From Streptacidiphilus melanogenes (GTDB taxonomy: Bacteria; Actinomycetota; Actinomycetes; Streptomycetales; Streptomycetaceae): a stretch of 38,915 bases of DNA. How positions within the stretch are numbered: position 1 is the first letter of the stretch; each line of letters begins with the position of its first letter. Below are positions 1-7,465 of the stretch, piece after piece. The notes under the pieces were generated by a model. It was not told the DNA's origin. It saw nothing but the letters and a program-made list of their open reading frames with translations, and did no database searches. Position numbers and translations under genes: made by a program. Location: NCBI RefSeq assembly GCF_000787835.1, contig NZ_BBPP01000027.1, forward strand, positions 1-38,915. Reading direction: 5' to 3'.

Positions 1-237
1 CCCCTCCAGCCCGAAGCCGGTCGCACGGTGCCGACGCAGCGGCTCCACCTCGTTGAACGAGCCCTCGTCCAGCAGCAGCGCGATACGCTCACGCGCGGTC
101 AGCTTGCCCTTCGCATGCTGCGCCTCGGTCGCCGCCTCACTCGGTCCCGCCAGCATCTGTCCACGAATCGCGTGCAGCTCGGCCACGCGGCCGTGCGCAT
201 CGCTCGTGCTCACAGGGGCTTCACGCAAGACGGTCAT
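1..237 (-). CDS. pccB: Acyl-CoA carboxylase beta subunit, N-terminal 79 residues (partial)
   Basis: Only the first 79 codons lie in the window; the gene runs off the left edge. The product starts MTVLREAPVSTSDAHGRVAEL and continues with KGKLTARERIALLLDEGSF and RHRATGFG, the usual opening of the carboxyltransferase beta chain of propionyl/acetyl-CoA carboxylases. In actinomycetes this biotin-dependent enzyme makes methylmalonyl-CoA or malonyl-CoA for lipid and polyketide synthesis. The ATG at 237 has a GGAG nine bases upstream. A TAGGGT hexamer (complement of 304-309) could be its -10 box, but no good -35 is seen. It is transcribed divergently from the membrane protein at 492. Which acyl-CoA it prefers cannot be told from this fragment. 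Confidence 0.88.
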   Translation of the reverse strand, partial: MTVLREAPVSTSDAHGRVAELHAIRGQMLAGPSEAATEAQHAKGKLTARERIALLLDEGSFNEVEPLRRHRATGFGLEG

Positions 238-491
238 TGCTGAACACTCCAAGGTCGGTGCGGAACGGTCGCCGCTGTGGCGGGGAACCAGCTCACCCTT
301 ATGACCCTACGAGCAGAGACCAGCGAGACATGGGTGCGACTCTGTACAAGACCTGAGCCCTGTTCCTGGTGGGGGTAAACAGGACCGGATGGCAACGCCC
401 TGCGTACCGGCCAGGTCGCGCAGCACGGTCAGTCCCATGAAGGAGTCAAGAATTCATCCGCTCCTCACAAAGAAGCCCTAGGGTGCCCGGC

Positions 492-1148
492 ATGACGACT
501 CCCGGTCCCACCACTCCGAGCGGCACCTCCGCCCCCACCGACCCCAGCGACGTCCCCGGCTTCGGCCCGGCCGCGCCCGTGCAGCCCGCGTCCGAGACGG
601 TCGCCGACCCGAAGACGGTCTCCATGGGCGTCGGCCCGAAGACCGCGTGGGCTCCCCGCCCCCACACCGTCCTCAGCCCCGAGCAGAAGGAGCTGGACGA
701 CCTCACCGACGAGGAGCTGGAGGCGCTGACCCAGGACAGCGTCTCCAAGGGCATCCTCGGCGGCGCGTCCGCCATCGTCTCGGCGGCCCTCGGCGTGATC
801 TCGCTGAGCGGCACGTACCTCGGCACGGTCGTGCAGCAGCGTCAGGGCGTCATCGGCCAGATCGGCGCGAAGTCCAACGCGGACCTGGTCAAGAACGCGT
901 ACACCGACGCGTGGCACCGCATGGCCGAGTGGAACGGCGTCTTCGCGCTGGTCGCGGCGCTGGTCGGCGCCGCGACGCTGTTCGGTGGGGCGTTCCTGTC
1001 CTCGAAGGAGATCCCCTCGTGGGTCAAGGCGGTCGCCTGGGCGGGCGTGATCCTCGGCGTGATCGGTCTCTTCGTCTCCGCCTCGATCTACTTCGACTGG
1101 TTCATGTCCCCGCTCAAGGCTCCCGCGACGGCCAGCACCGGCGGCTGA
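492..1148 (+). CDS. Small integral membrane protein of unknown function
   Basis: A 218-residue protein. About 60 residues of Pro/Thr-rich hydrophilic N-terminus are followed by an acidic stretch (LDDLTDEELEAL) and then three likely membrane helices near residues 88-108, 149-169 and 180-201. No catalytic motif is recognised. I chose the ATG at 492 because AGGG lies eight bases upstream; a GTG at 483 is in frame but has poorer spacing. A 6-bp inverted repeat (CCTGTT/AACAGG, 359-383) lies in the upstream gap. The gene diverges from the carboxylase gene and converges on the ABC-F gene, with an inverted-repeat element between the two stops. It is probably lineage-specific; nothing here assigns a role. 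Confidence 0.75.
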   Translation: MTTPGPTTPSGTSAPTDPSDVPGFGPAAPVQPASETVADPKTVSMGVGPKTAWAPRPHTVLSPEQKELDDLTDEELEALTQDSVSKGILGGASAIVSAALGVISLSGTYLGTVVQQRQGVIGQIGAKSNADLVKNAYTDAWHRMAEWNGVFALVAALVGAATLFGGAFLSSKEIPSWVKAVAWAGVILGVIGLFVSASIYFDWFMSPLKAPATASTGG

Positions 1149-1165
1149 CGCCTCTATTGCACCTC

Positions 1166-1275
1166 CCCAGGGGCGCGAGGAACTGCGCGAGCAACCACCC
1201 GATGCGGATGGCCCTGCTCGTTCGGCGACACACCACACAGAGTGGCTCGTCGCACAGTTCCCTGCGCCCCTGAGG
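1166..1275. repeat. Long imperfect inverted repeat between convergent genes, likely bidirectional terminator
   Basis: The left arm (about 1167-1198) contains CAGGGGCGC, GGAACTGCGCGA and CAACCAC. The right arm (about 1242-1273), read on the other strand, contains CAGGGGCGC, GGGAACTGTGCGA and GAGCCAC, so most of a 32-base arm pairs. The loop is about 43 bases. It fills the gap between two convergent genes, where a two-way terminator is expected. From general knowledge, closely similar CAGGGGCGCGGGGAACTGCGCGA-type sequences recur in Streptomyces intergenic regions. Copy number in this genome cannot be seen here. Confidence 0.65.
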
Positions 1276-1283
1276 CGTTGCGC

Positions 1284-2894
1284 CTACCTGTGGGCGTTCA
1301 GCTGCACCTCCCTGTCGATGCCGAGCTCCGCGAGAAAGCGCTGGTCGTGGGAGACCACGATGAGCGCGCCACGGTAGCCGGACAGGGCCGTGGTGAGCTG
1401 GCGGACGCCCGCGAGGTCGAGGTTGTTGGTGGGCTCGTCCAGCAGCAGCAGTTGCGGGGCAGGCTCCGCCAGGAGCAGCGCCGCCAGCGTCGCCCGGAAG
1501 CGTTCGCCGCCGGAGAGGGTGCCGACGGGCTGCTCCGCGCGGGCGCCGCGGAAGAGGAAGCGGGCGAGCCGCGCGCGCAGCGCGTTCTCGCTGGCCTCGG
1601 GGGCGAACCGCGCCGCGTTCGCGACGATGCTCGCCTCCTCGTCGAGCAGGTCCAGCCGCTGCGGCAGGTACCGCAGCGGGACGGGACGGTGCACCTCGCC
1701 CGCGACCGGGTCGAGCTCGCCGACGATGGTGCGCAGCAGCGTCGTCTTGCCGCTGCCGTTCGCGCCGACCAGCGCGACCCGCTCCGGGCCGCGCAGCTCC
1801 AGCCGCAGCCGTGGGCCCTGCGGGTCCGCGTACCGCGGCAGCAGGTCCCTCAGCTCCAGCACCGTGCGGCCTGCCGGGACCTCCGTCGCGGGCAGGTCGA
1901 CGCGGATCTCGTCGTCGTCCCGGACCGCGAGTTCCGCCTCGGAGAGGCGTTCGCGCGCGAGACGGACCTTCTCCTCGTGCTCGTTGCGCAGGCGGCCCGC
2001 GGACTGCTCCGCAGCCCGCTTGCGGGCGCCCATGACGATCTTCGGCTCCCTCTTGTTCTCGAACATCTTCTGGCCGTAGCGCTTCCGCCGAGCCAGCTTG
2101 ACCTGGGTGTCCACCAGTTCGCGGCGCTGGCGCCGCAGCTCGGACCCGGCGACGCGGACGTCGCGCTGCGCCGCCTCCTGGGCGACGGCGAGCGCCTCCT
2201 CGTAGGCGGTGAAGTTGCCGCCGAACCAGGTGACATCGCCCTCACGCAGTTCGGCGACGGAGTCGACCAGGTCCAGCAGCGCGCGGTCGTGGGAGACCAC
2301 GACGAGCGTGCCGCGGAACTCGGTGACGGCCCGGTAGAGGCGTTCGCGCGCACCGCTGTCGAGGTTGTTCGTCGGCTCGTCGAGCAGCAGCACGTCGGGG
2401 CGGCGCAGCAGTTGGCCGGCCAGGCCGAGCAGGACGGCCTCGCCGCCGGAGAGCTCGGCGAGGCGCCGGTCCAGACCGAGGTGGCCGAGGCCGAGCCGGT
2501 CGAGCTCCGCGAGCGCGCGCTCCTCGACGTCCCAGTGGTCGCCGACGGCGGCGTAGTTCTCCTCCGTCACCTCGCCCCGTTCGATGGCGCGCAGGGCGCG
2601 GCGTGGACCGGCGATGCCGAGGGCCGCGTCGACGGGCAGTCCCACGTCCAGGGGCAGGTGCTGCGGCAGGTAGCCGAGGGTGCCGCGGACGCGGACCTGG
2701 CCGTCGTCCGGTGCGAGGTCGCCGGCGACCAGGCGCAGCAGCGTGGACTTGCCGCTGCCGTTGCGGCCGATCAGACCGGTGCGGCCGACGCCGACGGCGA
2801 GGTCGAGCCCGTCGAGGACGGGCGTCCCGTCGGGCCAGGCGTAGTGGAGGCCCGTCGCGACGACGGCCGGTTCGGAGGTGGTGGGGTGTGACAT
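1284..2894 (-). CDS. ABC-F family ATPase (ribosome-associated, possible antibiotic resistance factor)
   Basis: A 536-residue protein with two ABC ATPase domains in one chain and no membrane helices, the ABC-F layout. Domain 1 has Walker A GRNGSGKST near residue 43, signature LSGGE and Walker B LLLDEPTNNLD. A basic, charged linker (RRQRRELVDTQ, KRYGQKMFENKREPK) follows. Domain 2 has GANGSGKTT, LSGGE and a second LLLDEPTNNLD. ABC-F proteins bind the ribosomal E site; actinomycete members often protect ribosomes from macrolides, lincosamides or similar drugs, or act in translation generally. The ATG has GGGAG upstream. A candidate promoter lies about 340 bases upstream, giving a long leader with a mini-ORF, which suggests attenuation control. 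The drug, if any, is unknown. Confidence 0.85.
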   Translation of the reverse strand: MSHPTTSEPAVVATGLHYAWPDGTPVLDGLDLAVGVGRTGLIGRNGSGKSTLLRLVAGDLAPDDGQVRVRGTLGYLPQHLPLDVGLPVDAALGIAGPRRALRAIERGEVTEENYAAVGDHWDVEERALAELDRLGLGHLGLDRRLAELSGGEAVLLGLAGQLLRRPDVLLLDEPTNNLDSGARERLYRAVTEFRGTLVVVSHDRALLDLVDSVAELREGDVTWFGGNFTAYEEALAVAQEAAQRDVRVAGSELRRQRRELVDTQVKLARRKRYGQKMFENKREPKIVMGARKRAAEQSAGRLRNEHEEKVRLARERLSEAELAVRDDDEIRVDLPATEVPAGRTVLELRDLLPRYADPQGPRLRLELRGPERVALVGANGSGKTTLLRTIVGELDPVAGEVHRPVPLRYLPQRLDLLDEEASIVANAARFAPEASENALRARLARFLFRGARAEQPVGTLSGGERFRATLAALLLAEPAPQLLLLDEPTNNLDLAGVRQLTTALSGYRGALIVVSHDQRFLAELGIDREVQLNAHR

Positions 2895-3231
2895 GCGGGG
2901 CTCCCGGTGACGTTGGGGGAAGTGAGCCGAGCCGAAGGGCGCGCCGAGGCTTTGGCGACGAGGGCCAAGCGAGGAACGAGCGCGGTGCCCGAGAAGCCGA
3001 GGACTCTGGTCAGAGCGCCCGGAGGCGAGCGAACTTCAGCCCGTCCAGCGACACGTGGGAGACACGAAGAGCCCGACGGAGGAGCCGTCGAAAGGACGAC
3101 GGCGCGGAGGCGCGCATGCGAAAGCCGCCCGGAAACGGGACGAGGGCACAGCACGGCTGAGGTCGGGACGTGTCTCCGAGCTCAGCAGAGCAAGGGCCTT
3201 CTCCTGTCGGGCGGCATCAGGTACGTCGTCC
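2895..3231 (-). promoter_or_regulatory. Long 5' leader of the ABC-F gene, candidate attenuator
   Basis: About 340 bases separate the candidate promoter from the ABC-F start, and no conventional gene fits on either strand. Read on the minus strand it holds a 12-codon ORF near the 5' end (3217 to 3182) and several GC-rich hairpins, for example CGACGG-CTCCT-CCGTCG. No U-run terminator is evident. Resistance-type ABC-F and erm genes are commonly controlled by leader peptides and attenuators; its presence here is inference from layout. Confidence 0.35.
3182..3217 (-). CDS. Putative 11-residue leader peptide upstream of the ABC-F gene
   Basis: ATG at 3217 and TGA at 3182 encode MPPDRRRPLLC. It begins about 15 bases after the putative -10 box, so it would be nearly leaderless; GGACGA a few bases upstream is only a weak ribosome site. 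The RRR stretch contains the basic-X-basic pattern known from macrolide-dependent arrest peptides such as ErmDL, and it is followed by proline. So short an ORF can occur by chance in GC-rich DNA. Its position in the leader of an ABC-F gene is the main reason for listing it. Confidence 0.25.
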   Translation of the reverse strand: MPPDRRRPLLC

Positions 3232-3260
3232 ACGGTAGGAGCACCCCCACGACCGCGCAA
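3232..3260 (-). promoter_or_regulatory. Putative housekeeping-type promoter of the ABC-F gene
   Basis: On the minus strand, TTGCGC (3260-3255) is separated by exactly 17 bases from TACCGT (3237-3232). This is a fair match to the TTGACN/TANNNT pattern of vegetative streptomycete promoters. It would start transcription near 3225. Confidence 0.4.
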
Positions 3261-3348
3261 ACGAATTTCCGCCCCCGATCGGGCGAATCGTCCGGCCGCT
3301 CGCCGTGTCCCCCGACCCCCGCACCGGGCGGCTTGCCATCGTGCCTGC

Positions 3349-4005
3349 ATGCGCGTTCTGATCCGGCTCACCCTCGCCGCCGCCACCTGTTCCACGCTGC
3401 TCGGCGCAGCGCCCGCTCCCGCCCCGACCGCGGTCGCCCCCTACACCGAGGGGCACCAGTTCGTCCGGTTGAGCCCGCCGGTGAAGACGTCGCCACGCGA
3501 GGTCACCGAGGTGTTCTGGTACAACTGCGCGCACTCGTACCAGCTGGAGCAGCCGTTGGAGGAGTGGGCGGCGCGGCAGGACCCGCCCGTGGTGATCCGG
3601 CGCATCCCGGCCGCCTGGCCGGACCAGCCGGTGATGATGGCCTACGCGCGCCTCTACTACACGCTCGACAAGCTCGGGGTCGCCCAGCGCGAGGCCCTCC
3701 CCGTGTTCCACGCGGTGCGGGACGAGGGGATGGACCTGACCACGGAGGACGCGGTCGTCGACTGGGCGACCGGCGAGGGGCTGGACCCGGCCGCAGTCCG
3801 GACCGCCTACGAGTCGCAGCAGGTCCAGGACGAGACGCGGGACGCCCCTGCGCTGCGCGAGAAGTACCGGACCAGCGAGATGCCGAGCGTCATCGTCGGC
3901 GGCACGTTCCGGACCTCGCCGTTCATGAACCCGGAGGGCGTCGACGGCACGGTGCCGGTCGTCGACTACCTCTACCGGCACGCGGGCGGTGCTCCGAGCC
4001 GCTGA
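3349..4005 (+). CDS. Exported DsbA-fold protein with CAHS in place of CXXC
   Basis: A 218-residue protein whose first ~25 residues (MRVLIRLTLAAATCSTLLGA) form a Sec signal peptide. The mature part has a DsbA-like thioredoxin fold: EVFWYNCAHSYQLE at the active-site position (Cys60, Ser63), a helical insertion with MAYARLYYTLDKLG, and a cis-Pro loop EMPSVIVGGTFR. Normal DsbA proteins have CPHC. Here TGC (3526-3528) is followed by TCG (3535-3537) at the second cysteine position, so disulfide exchange by the usual two-thiol route is not possible. The ATG at 3349 is chosen because it opens directly on the signal sequence; the open frame extends further upstream but is Arg-rich and unconvincing. 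No clear ribosome site is seen. It may act as an isomerase-like, monothiol or binding protein. Confidence 0.75.
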   Translation: MRVLIRLTLAAATCSTLLGAAPAPAPTAVAPYTEGHQFVRLSPPVKTSPREVTEVFWYNCAHSYQLEQPLEEWAARQDPPVVIRRIPAAWPDQPVMMAYARLYYTLDKLGVAQREALPVFHAVRDEGMDLTTEDAVVDWATGEGLDPAAVRTAYESQQVQDETRDAPALREKYRTSEMPSVIVGGTFRTSPFMNPEGVDGTVPVVDYLYRHAGGAPSR

Positions 4006-4046
4006 CCGGGTCCGCAGCTGGGCCTCCGAGCCGCTGACCCGGTCCG
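3992..4046 (+). repeat. Tandem duplication spanning the stop codon of the DsbA-like gene
   Basis: A 23-base block (CTCCGAGCCGCTGACCGG plus TCCG) at 3992-4014 recurs at 4024-4046 with one mismatch, period 32. Copy 1 includes the last codons and the TGA at 4003-4005; copy 2 is downstream and repeats the TGA. Confidence 0.8.
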
Positions 4047-4085
4047 GCGCGCCGCCGATTCCCGACCGGATTCAGCGGCGCGCCG
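4045..4085. terminator. GC-rich inverted repeat between convergent genes
   Basis: Perfect 11-bp arms, CGGCGCGCCGC (4045-4055) and GCGGCGCGCCG (4075-4085), with a 19-base loop. It sits between the stop of the DsbA-like gene and the stop of the minus-strand membrane protein at 4087, the right place for a factor-independent two-way terminator. There is no U-run, which is usual in streptomycetes. Confidence 0.55.
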
Positions 4086-4086
4086 C

Positions 4087-5514
4087 TCAGGCGAACTCCC
4101 GCAGGCGCGGCCGGACGCCGCCGAGGACCAGCAGCATCGCCACGGCGCACACCGCCGCGGAGATCCCCGGCCAGCCCGACAGGTCGTCCGACGCGGTGCT
4201 CGCGTGCGAGCTGAAGGCCGCCGCGTCGGTCGCGGCCAGCGCGCCGAGGTGGACGGAGAAGTCGTAGTAGGTGAAGGCCACGTCGTCGCGGCCGACGCCG
4301 GTCAGGCGCAGTGCGGCGCCGTTGACGTCGCCGCCGTCGGCGACCTGGCGCAGGCCGCTGTCGGAGCCGAGGTAGGCGTCGAAGCGCTGGCGGACCACGG
4401 CCGCCGCCGGGGAGCGGTCCTGGGCGAGGAGCTGCTTGACGTTCCCGGCGTCGCTGTGGAAGTCGGCCGCGAGCGCAGGCCGGTAGTCGGTGTCGACGAC
4501 CCAGCGGCTCTGCCGGGCCTCGGCGTCGGCGGCCGCGACGGACGCCTGGGAGAGCCGGGCGTAGGGCGTGTAGCCCGCGGACACCGCCGAGTCGACCTCG
4601 CCGGCCGCGCCGACGAGCGCGGAGGCGGTGCCGATCAGCAGCGCCGCCACGCAGGCGGTGGCGACCACCAGCGGCAGGTTGAGGATGCGGTTGTGGCGGA
4701 CCGTCAGGTCGCGCTGCCACCACAGCAGCGCCAGCGCGGCGGCGAGGCAGAGCACGCCGAGCACCACCGCGTAGGCGAGGGCCGCGTCGTGGGCGCTGGA
4801 ACGGTCGGCGGCGACCTGCCGGTCCGCGGCGTCGCGCAGTGCGGCGACGTCGGGCAGCAGCTTGGTCTGGAGCAACGCGTCGGCCTGGGCGTAGTTGTCG
4901 ACGGCGCCGGCCACCGGGTGGCCGACGACGGGGGCGGCCTGACTGGTGACGAAGTACTCCTCCGTGCCGGTCCAGGCGTCGTAGAGGCCCAGGGTGTTCA
5001 ACAGGTCCTGGACCTGCTGCGGTTCGGCGGCCGCGAGCTGCGACAGCGCGGCGGCCGCGTCGCGCTGGTCCGCCTGGGCGGTGAGGCCCGCCAGCACGCC
5101 GTCGTCGACGAGGACGGGGGTGGCGGTCGGATCGGCCGGGTCGGGGGCGGCGTAGCCCATGACCAGCGACTTGGCGCGCTGGGCGTCCAGGTCGGCCAGC
5201 GCCTGGTACAGCCGCCCGGCCGCGGCGGCCCGGGGCTCGGAGACGGCGGTGAGCTGGTGCACCCGGTCTGCGGTGTCGGCGAAGCCGAGCACCGCGGTGA
5301 CCAGCAGCGCCGCGAGCAGCAGCAGCGCGGCGGCGGCCTGCGCGCGCAGGCGGAACAGCGGCCCAGCGGCGCGCCGCACGTTCCTGCCGATGTCGCTGCC
5401 GCGCGCGGCGGCGGGGCCGGTCGCTGCGCCGGAGCCGGTCTCGCCGGGTGCGCCGGGCCCGGCCGGAGGTATCGGCGCGGCCGGGGCCGAGGGCGCCGGA
5501 AGTGTGGCGGACAT
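4087..5514 (-). CDS. Four-helix membrane protein with two extracytoplasmic helical domains (GlnX-like)
   Basis: A 475-residue protein. The Pro/Ala/Gly-rich N-terminus (about 55 residues) precedes helix 1 (60-78). A large alpha-helical outside domain (80-243) is followed by helices 2 and 3 (244-265, 281-303) with a short cytoplasmic loop, a second outside domain (305-445) and helix 4 (449-466). The layout of two chemoreceptor-like sensing domains without a kinase resembles GlnX of the PknG-GlnX-GlnH glutamate/aspartate-sensing system of Actinobacteria. Neither a PknG kinase nor a GlnH binding protein is next to it here, so the assignment is by topology only. AGGG lies eight bases before the ATG. 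It is divergent from the DedA gene. Confidence 0.6.
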   Translation of the reverse strand: MSATLPAPSAPAAPIPPAGPGAPGETGSGAATGPAAARGSDIGRNVRRAAGPLFRLRAQAAAALLLLAALLVTAVLGFADTADRVHQLTAVSEPRAAAAGRLYQALADLDAQRAKSLVMGYAAPDPADPTATPVLVDDGVLAGLTAQADQRDAAAALSQLAAAEPQQVQDLLNTLGLYDAWTGTEEYFVTSQAAPVVGHPVAGAVDNYAQADALLQTKLLPDVAALRDAADRQVAADRSSAHDAALAYAVVLGVLCLAAALALLWWQRDLTVRHNRILNLPLVVATACVAALLIGTASALVGAAGEVDSAVSAGYTPYARLSQASVAAADAEARQSRWVVDTDYRPALAADFHSDAGNVKQLLAQDRSPAAAVVRQRFDAYLGSDSGLRQVADGGDVNGAALRLTGVGRDDVAFTYYDFSVHLGALAATDAAAFSSHASTASDDLSGWPGISAAVCAVAMLLVLGGVRPRLREFA

Positions 5515-5804
5515 GGTGACGACCCTAGGAAGCAGGAAGGTCGTCCGGCTGACGGGAAGTCAGCCGCAAGGTGAACGCGGCGTCACGATGCGACAGCGGA
5601 GGGTCCCGATCCGGCAGCAGAGCGTGTTCTCAGCATTTTCGCAGGTAAGAAGGGAGTGAGCCAGGACACGTGGCCCGCGTGTTCGGTGGCATGATGCACC
5701 GGCTAGCGTTGTTCGTCGACCAGGAAGGGCTGAGCCCGAAGAGTGGTGGACCGGTAACCAGGCGGACGACGAAACAGGACGGGCACGGTGCAGAGGGCGT
5801 GAAC

Positions 5805-6422
5805 ATGGTGCTCGGCTCCCTGGAGACGTCGTGGTTCTACCTGCTGGCGCTGCTGGCGGTTTTCTCCGACGCCTTCCTGCCCTTCGTCCCCAGCGCTTCG
5901 ATCGTGGTCGCGGCCGTGCTGGAGTCGCGTGAGTCACACGCGCCCCTGCCGCTTCTCGTCGCCGGTGTGGCGGCGGCCTCATTCGCCGCGGACCTGGTGC
6001 TGTTGCGACTGGGCCGCAAGGGCGGCGCGCGGGCGCGCCGCTGGATCGGACGCCGCGCCGGGACCCTGGAGGCGGCGGCCACGGTCCTGTCCGCGCTGGA
6101 GCGCAAGCCCGGCCGCACCGTGGTGATCGCCCGCTTCGTCCCCGGCGGCCGCAGCGTCCTCGACCTGGCGGTCGGCACGGCGGTGTCCCCGCCGCGCCAC
6201 TTCATCCGCTGGTCGGCGATCTCGGCGACGGTCTGGTCCCTCTACGTGATCGGCGTCGGCTGGCTGAACGAGAACGCGTTCAACACCTTCTGGCTGAGCC
6301 TCGCGGTCTCCTTCGCGGCGACCACCACGATCAGCGCGTTCGTCGCCCGCAAGGTCGCGCGCCAGCGCGCCCGCAACCGCGCTGCCGCCGTCGCCGCGGA
6401 GTCCCTCGCGGAAGCGGCGTAG
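5805..6422 (+). CDS. DedA/VTT-domain family membrane protein
   Basis: A 205-residue polytopic protein. Family hallmarks are visible: an N-terminal FVPSAS re-entrant-type segment, then VIARFVPGGRSVLDLAVGTA, the conserved arginine-x-x-proline-glycine-x-arginine region of DedA proteins, followed by helices around LYVIGVGWL and FWLSLAVSFAATTTI. DedA proteins are membrane transporters or scramblases linked to undecaprenyl phosphate or phospholipid flipping and membrane homeostasis. I place the start at ATG 5805, seven bases after AGAGGG; the longer open frame from 5670 and a GTG at 5799 fit worse. The C-terminus is basic and alanine-rich. A TAGCGT hexamer just after 5701 may be a -10 box. Confidence 0.82.
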   Translation: MVLGSLETSWFYLLALLAVFSDAFLPFVPSASIVVAAVLESRESHAPLPLLVAGVAAASFAADLVLLRLGRKGGARARRWIGRRAGTLEAAATVLSALERKPGRTVVIARFVPGGRSVLDLAVGTAVSPPRHFIRWSAISATVWSLYVIGVGWLNENAFNTFWLSLAVSFAATTTISAFVARKVARQRARNRAAAVAAESLAEAA

Positions 6423-6501
6423 CGGCTTCGCGACGAGGCCCACCGGCTTCTGGCTCGGCTGCGACCGTGCGAGGAGTGGGCGCGAGACTCAGAGCCGGAC
6501 T

Positions 6502-6522
6502 CCTGACTCCCGGTTGGTCAGG
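6502..6522. terminator. Short inverted repeat between convergent genes
   Basis: CCTGAC (6502-6507) and GTCAGG (6517-6522) with a 9-base loop, extendable by a wobble and a GC pair. It lies between the DedA stop (6422) and the hydrolase stop (6530). The hairpin is weak. Confidence 0.3.
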
Positions 6523-6529
6523 GGCTCGC

Positions 6530-7465
6530 TCACGTGCGCAGGAGCAGATCCGCGATCCTCCCCGCCGGGCCGGGGGCCGTCAGGATCGAGTAGTGGTTGG
6601 TGTCCGGGACCACCTCGAAGGGGAGGCGGAGGGTGTCCACGCCCGCGGCGGCGATGCGGGAGGCGTCGAGGAGGGGCTGAGGCTCGTTCAGGAGGCCGCG
6701 TTCCGCGAGGAGGAGCTGGGACGGGACCGGGAGCTTGTGGACCGCCCCGAGGAACCCGGCGTCGAAGACGCCCACGCCGTCCGTGCGGATGGCGTCCAGG
6801 ACGCAGGAGGAGCGCAGCTCCGGCTCCTGCCCCACCAGGTCCCGCTGGAGGTACGCGTCCACCGCGTCGGACCACAGGCCGCCCACGGCCGGATGCGCCT
6901 GCCAGAACTCGCGGTAGGCCTGCCGGGAGGCGAACGTCATGGAGAGCCGCGCCATCGCGGGGCCGAGGACGGCGGTCAGCAGTTCGTCGCCGGTGAGGCC
7001 GGGCGGCGGAGGGAAGCCGACGCCGCCGTCGACCAGCAGCACGGAGGAGAACAGCTCCGGGTGGCGGACCGCCGTGACGGTGGAGACGTAGGCGCCCATC
7101 GAGTGGCCCGTCAGCACGACCGGGCCGCCGCCGGCGAGGGCGTGGACGACGGCCGCGGCGTCGTCGGCGTGGTGCCCGATGCCCCACGGGCCGCGGATAC
7201 CCGCGCTGGCGGCCCTGCCGCGCAGATCGGGGGCGAGGAGAGTCGCCCGGCCGCCCAGCGCCTCGGCGACGGCGGCCCAGGCGAGGCCGTTGGCGGTGAT
7301 GCCGTGCAGGGCCAGCACGACGGGGGCGTCGGGCGAGGAGCCCGGCCAGCGAAGGACGGTCAGCTCGCCGCCCTCCACCGGCACGGTCAGCTCCTCGAAG
7401 CTGCCCGGAGCTGCCTGAACCCCCGGAGCCCCCGGAGCCCCTGGGATGGACGGAACTGCACTCAT
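6530..7465 (-). CDS. Alpha/beta-hydrolase
   Basis: A 311-residue alpha/beta-hydrolase fold protein. The oxyanion strand VVLALHGITANG, the nucleophile elbow LTGHSMGAY (catalytic Ser), and a late VPDTNHYSI (catalytic His) give the triad; the acid is probably in the strand before it. A cap region of about 100 residues lies between. Its ATG overlaps the TGA of the upstream permease gene (ATGA, 7462-7465), so it is the last, coupled gene of the branched-chain importer operon. It may hydrolyse an ester or amide of the imported compound. The N-terminus has a Pro/Gly/Ala-rich run (PGAPGAPG). Exact substrate is unknown. Confidence 0.82.
   Translation of the reverse strand: MSAVPSIPGAPGAPGVQAAPGSFEELTVPVEGGELTVLRWPGSSPDAPVVLALHGITANGLAWAAVAEALGGRATLLAPDLRGRAASAGIRGPWGIGHHADDAAAVVHALAGGGPVVLTGHSMGAYVSTVTAVRHPELFSSVLLVDGGVGFPPPPGLTGDELLTAVLGPAMARLSMTFASRQAYREFWQAHPAVGGLWSDAVDAYLQRDLVGQEPELRSSCVLDAIRTDGVGVFDAGFLGAVHKLPVPSQLLLAERGLLNEPQPLLDASRIAAAGVDTLRLPFEVVPDTNHYSILTAPGPAGRIADLLLRT

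Noticed and set aside
1242-2891. Long plus-strand open frame opposite the ABC-F gene
   Set aside because: It is the antisense shadow of a protein with two complete ATPase domains and has no recognisable motif.
3055-3348. Upstream extension of the DsbA-like gene
   Set aside because: The extra residues are Arg-rich with no structure, and would bury the obvious signal peptide that begins at ATG 3349.
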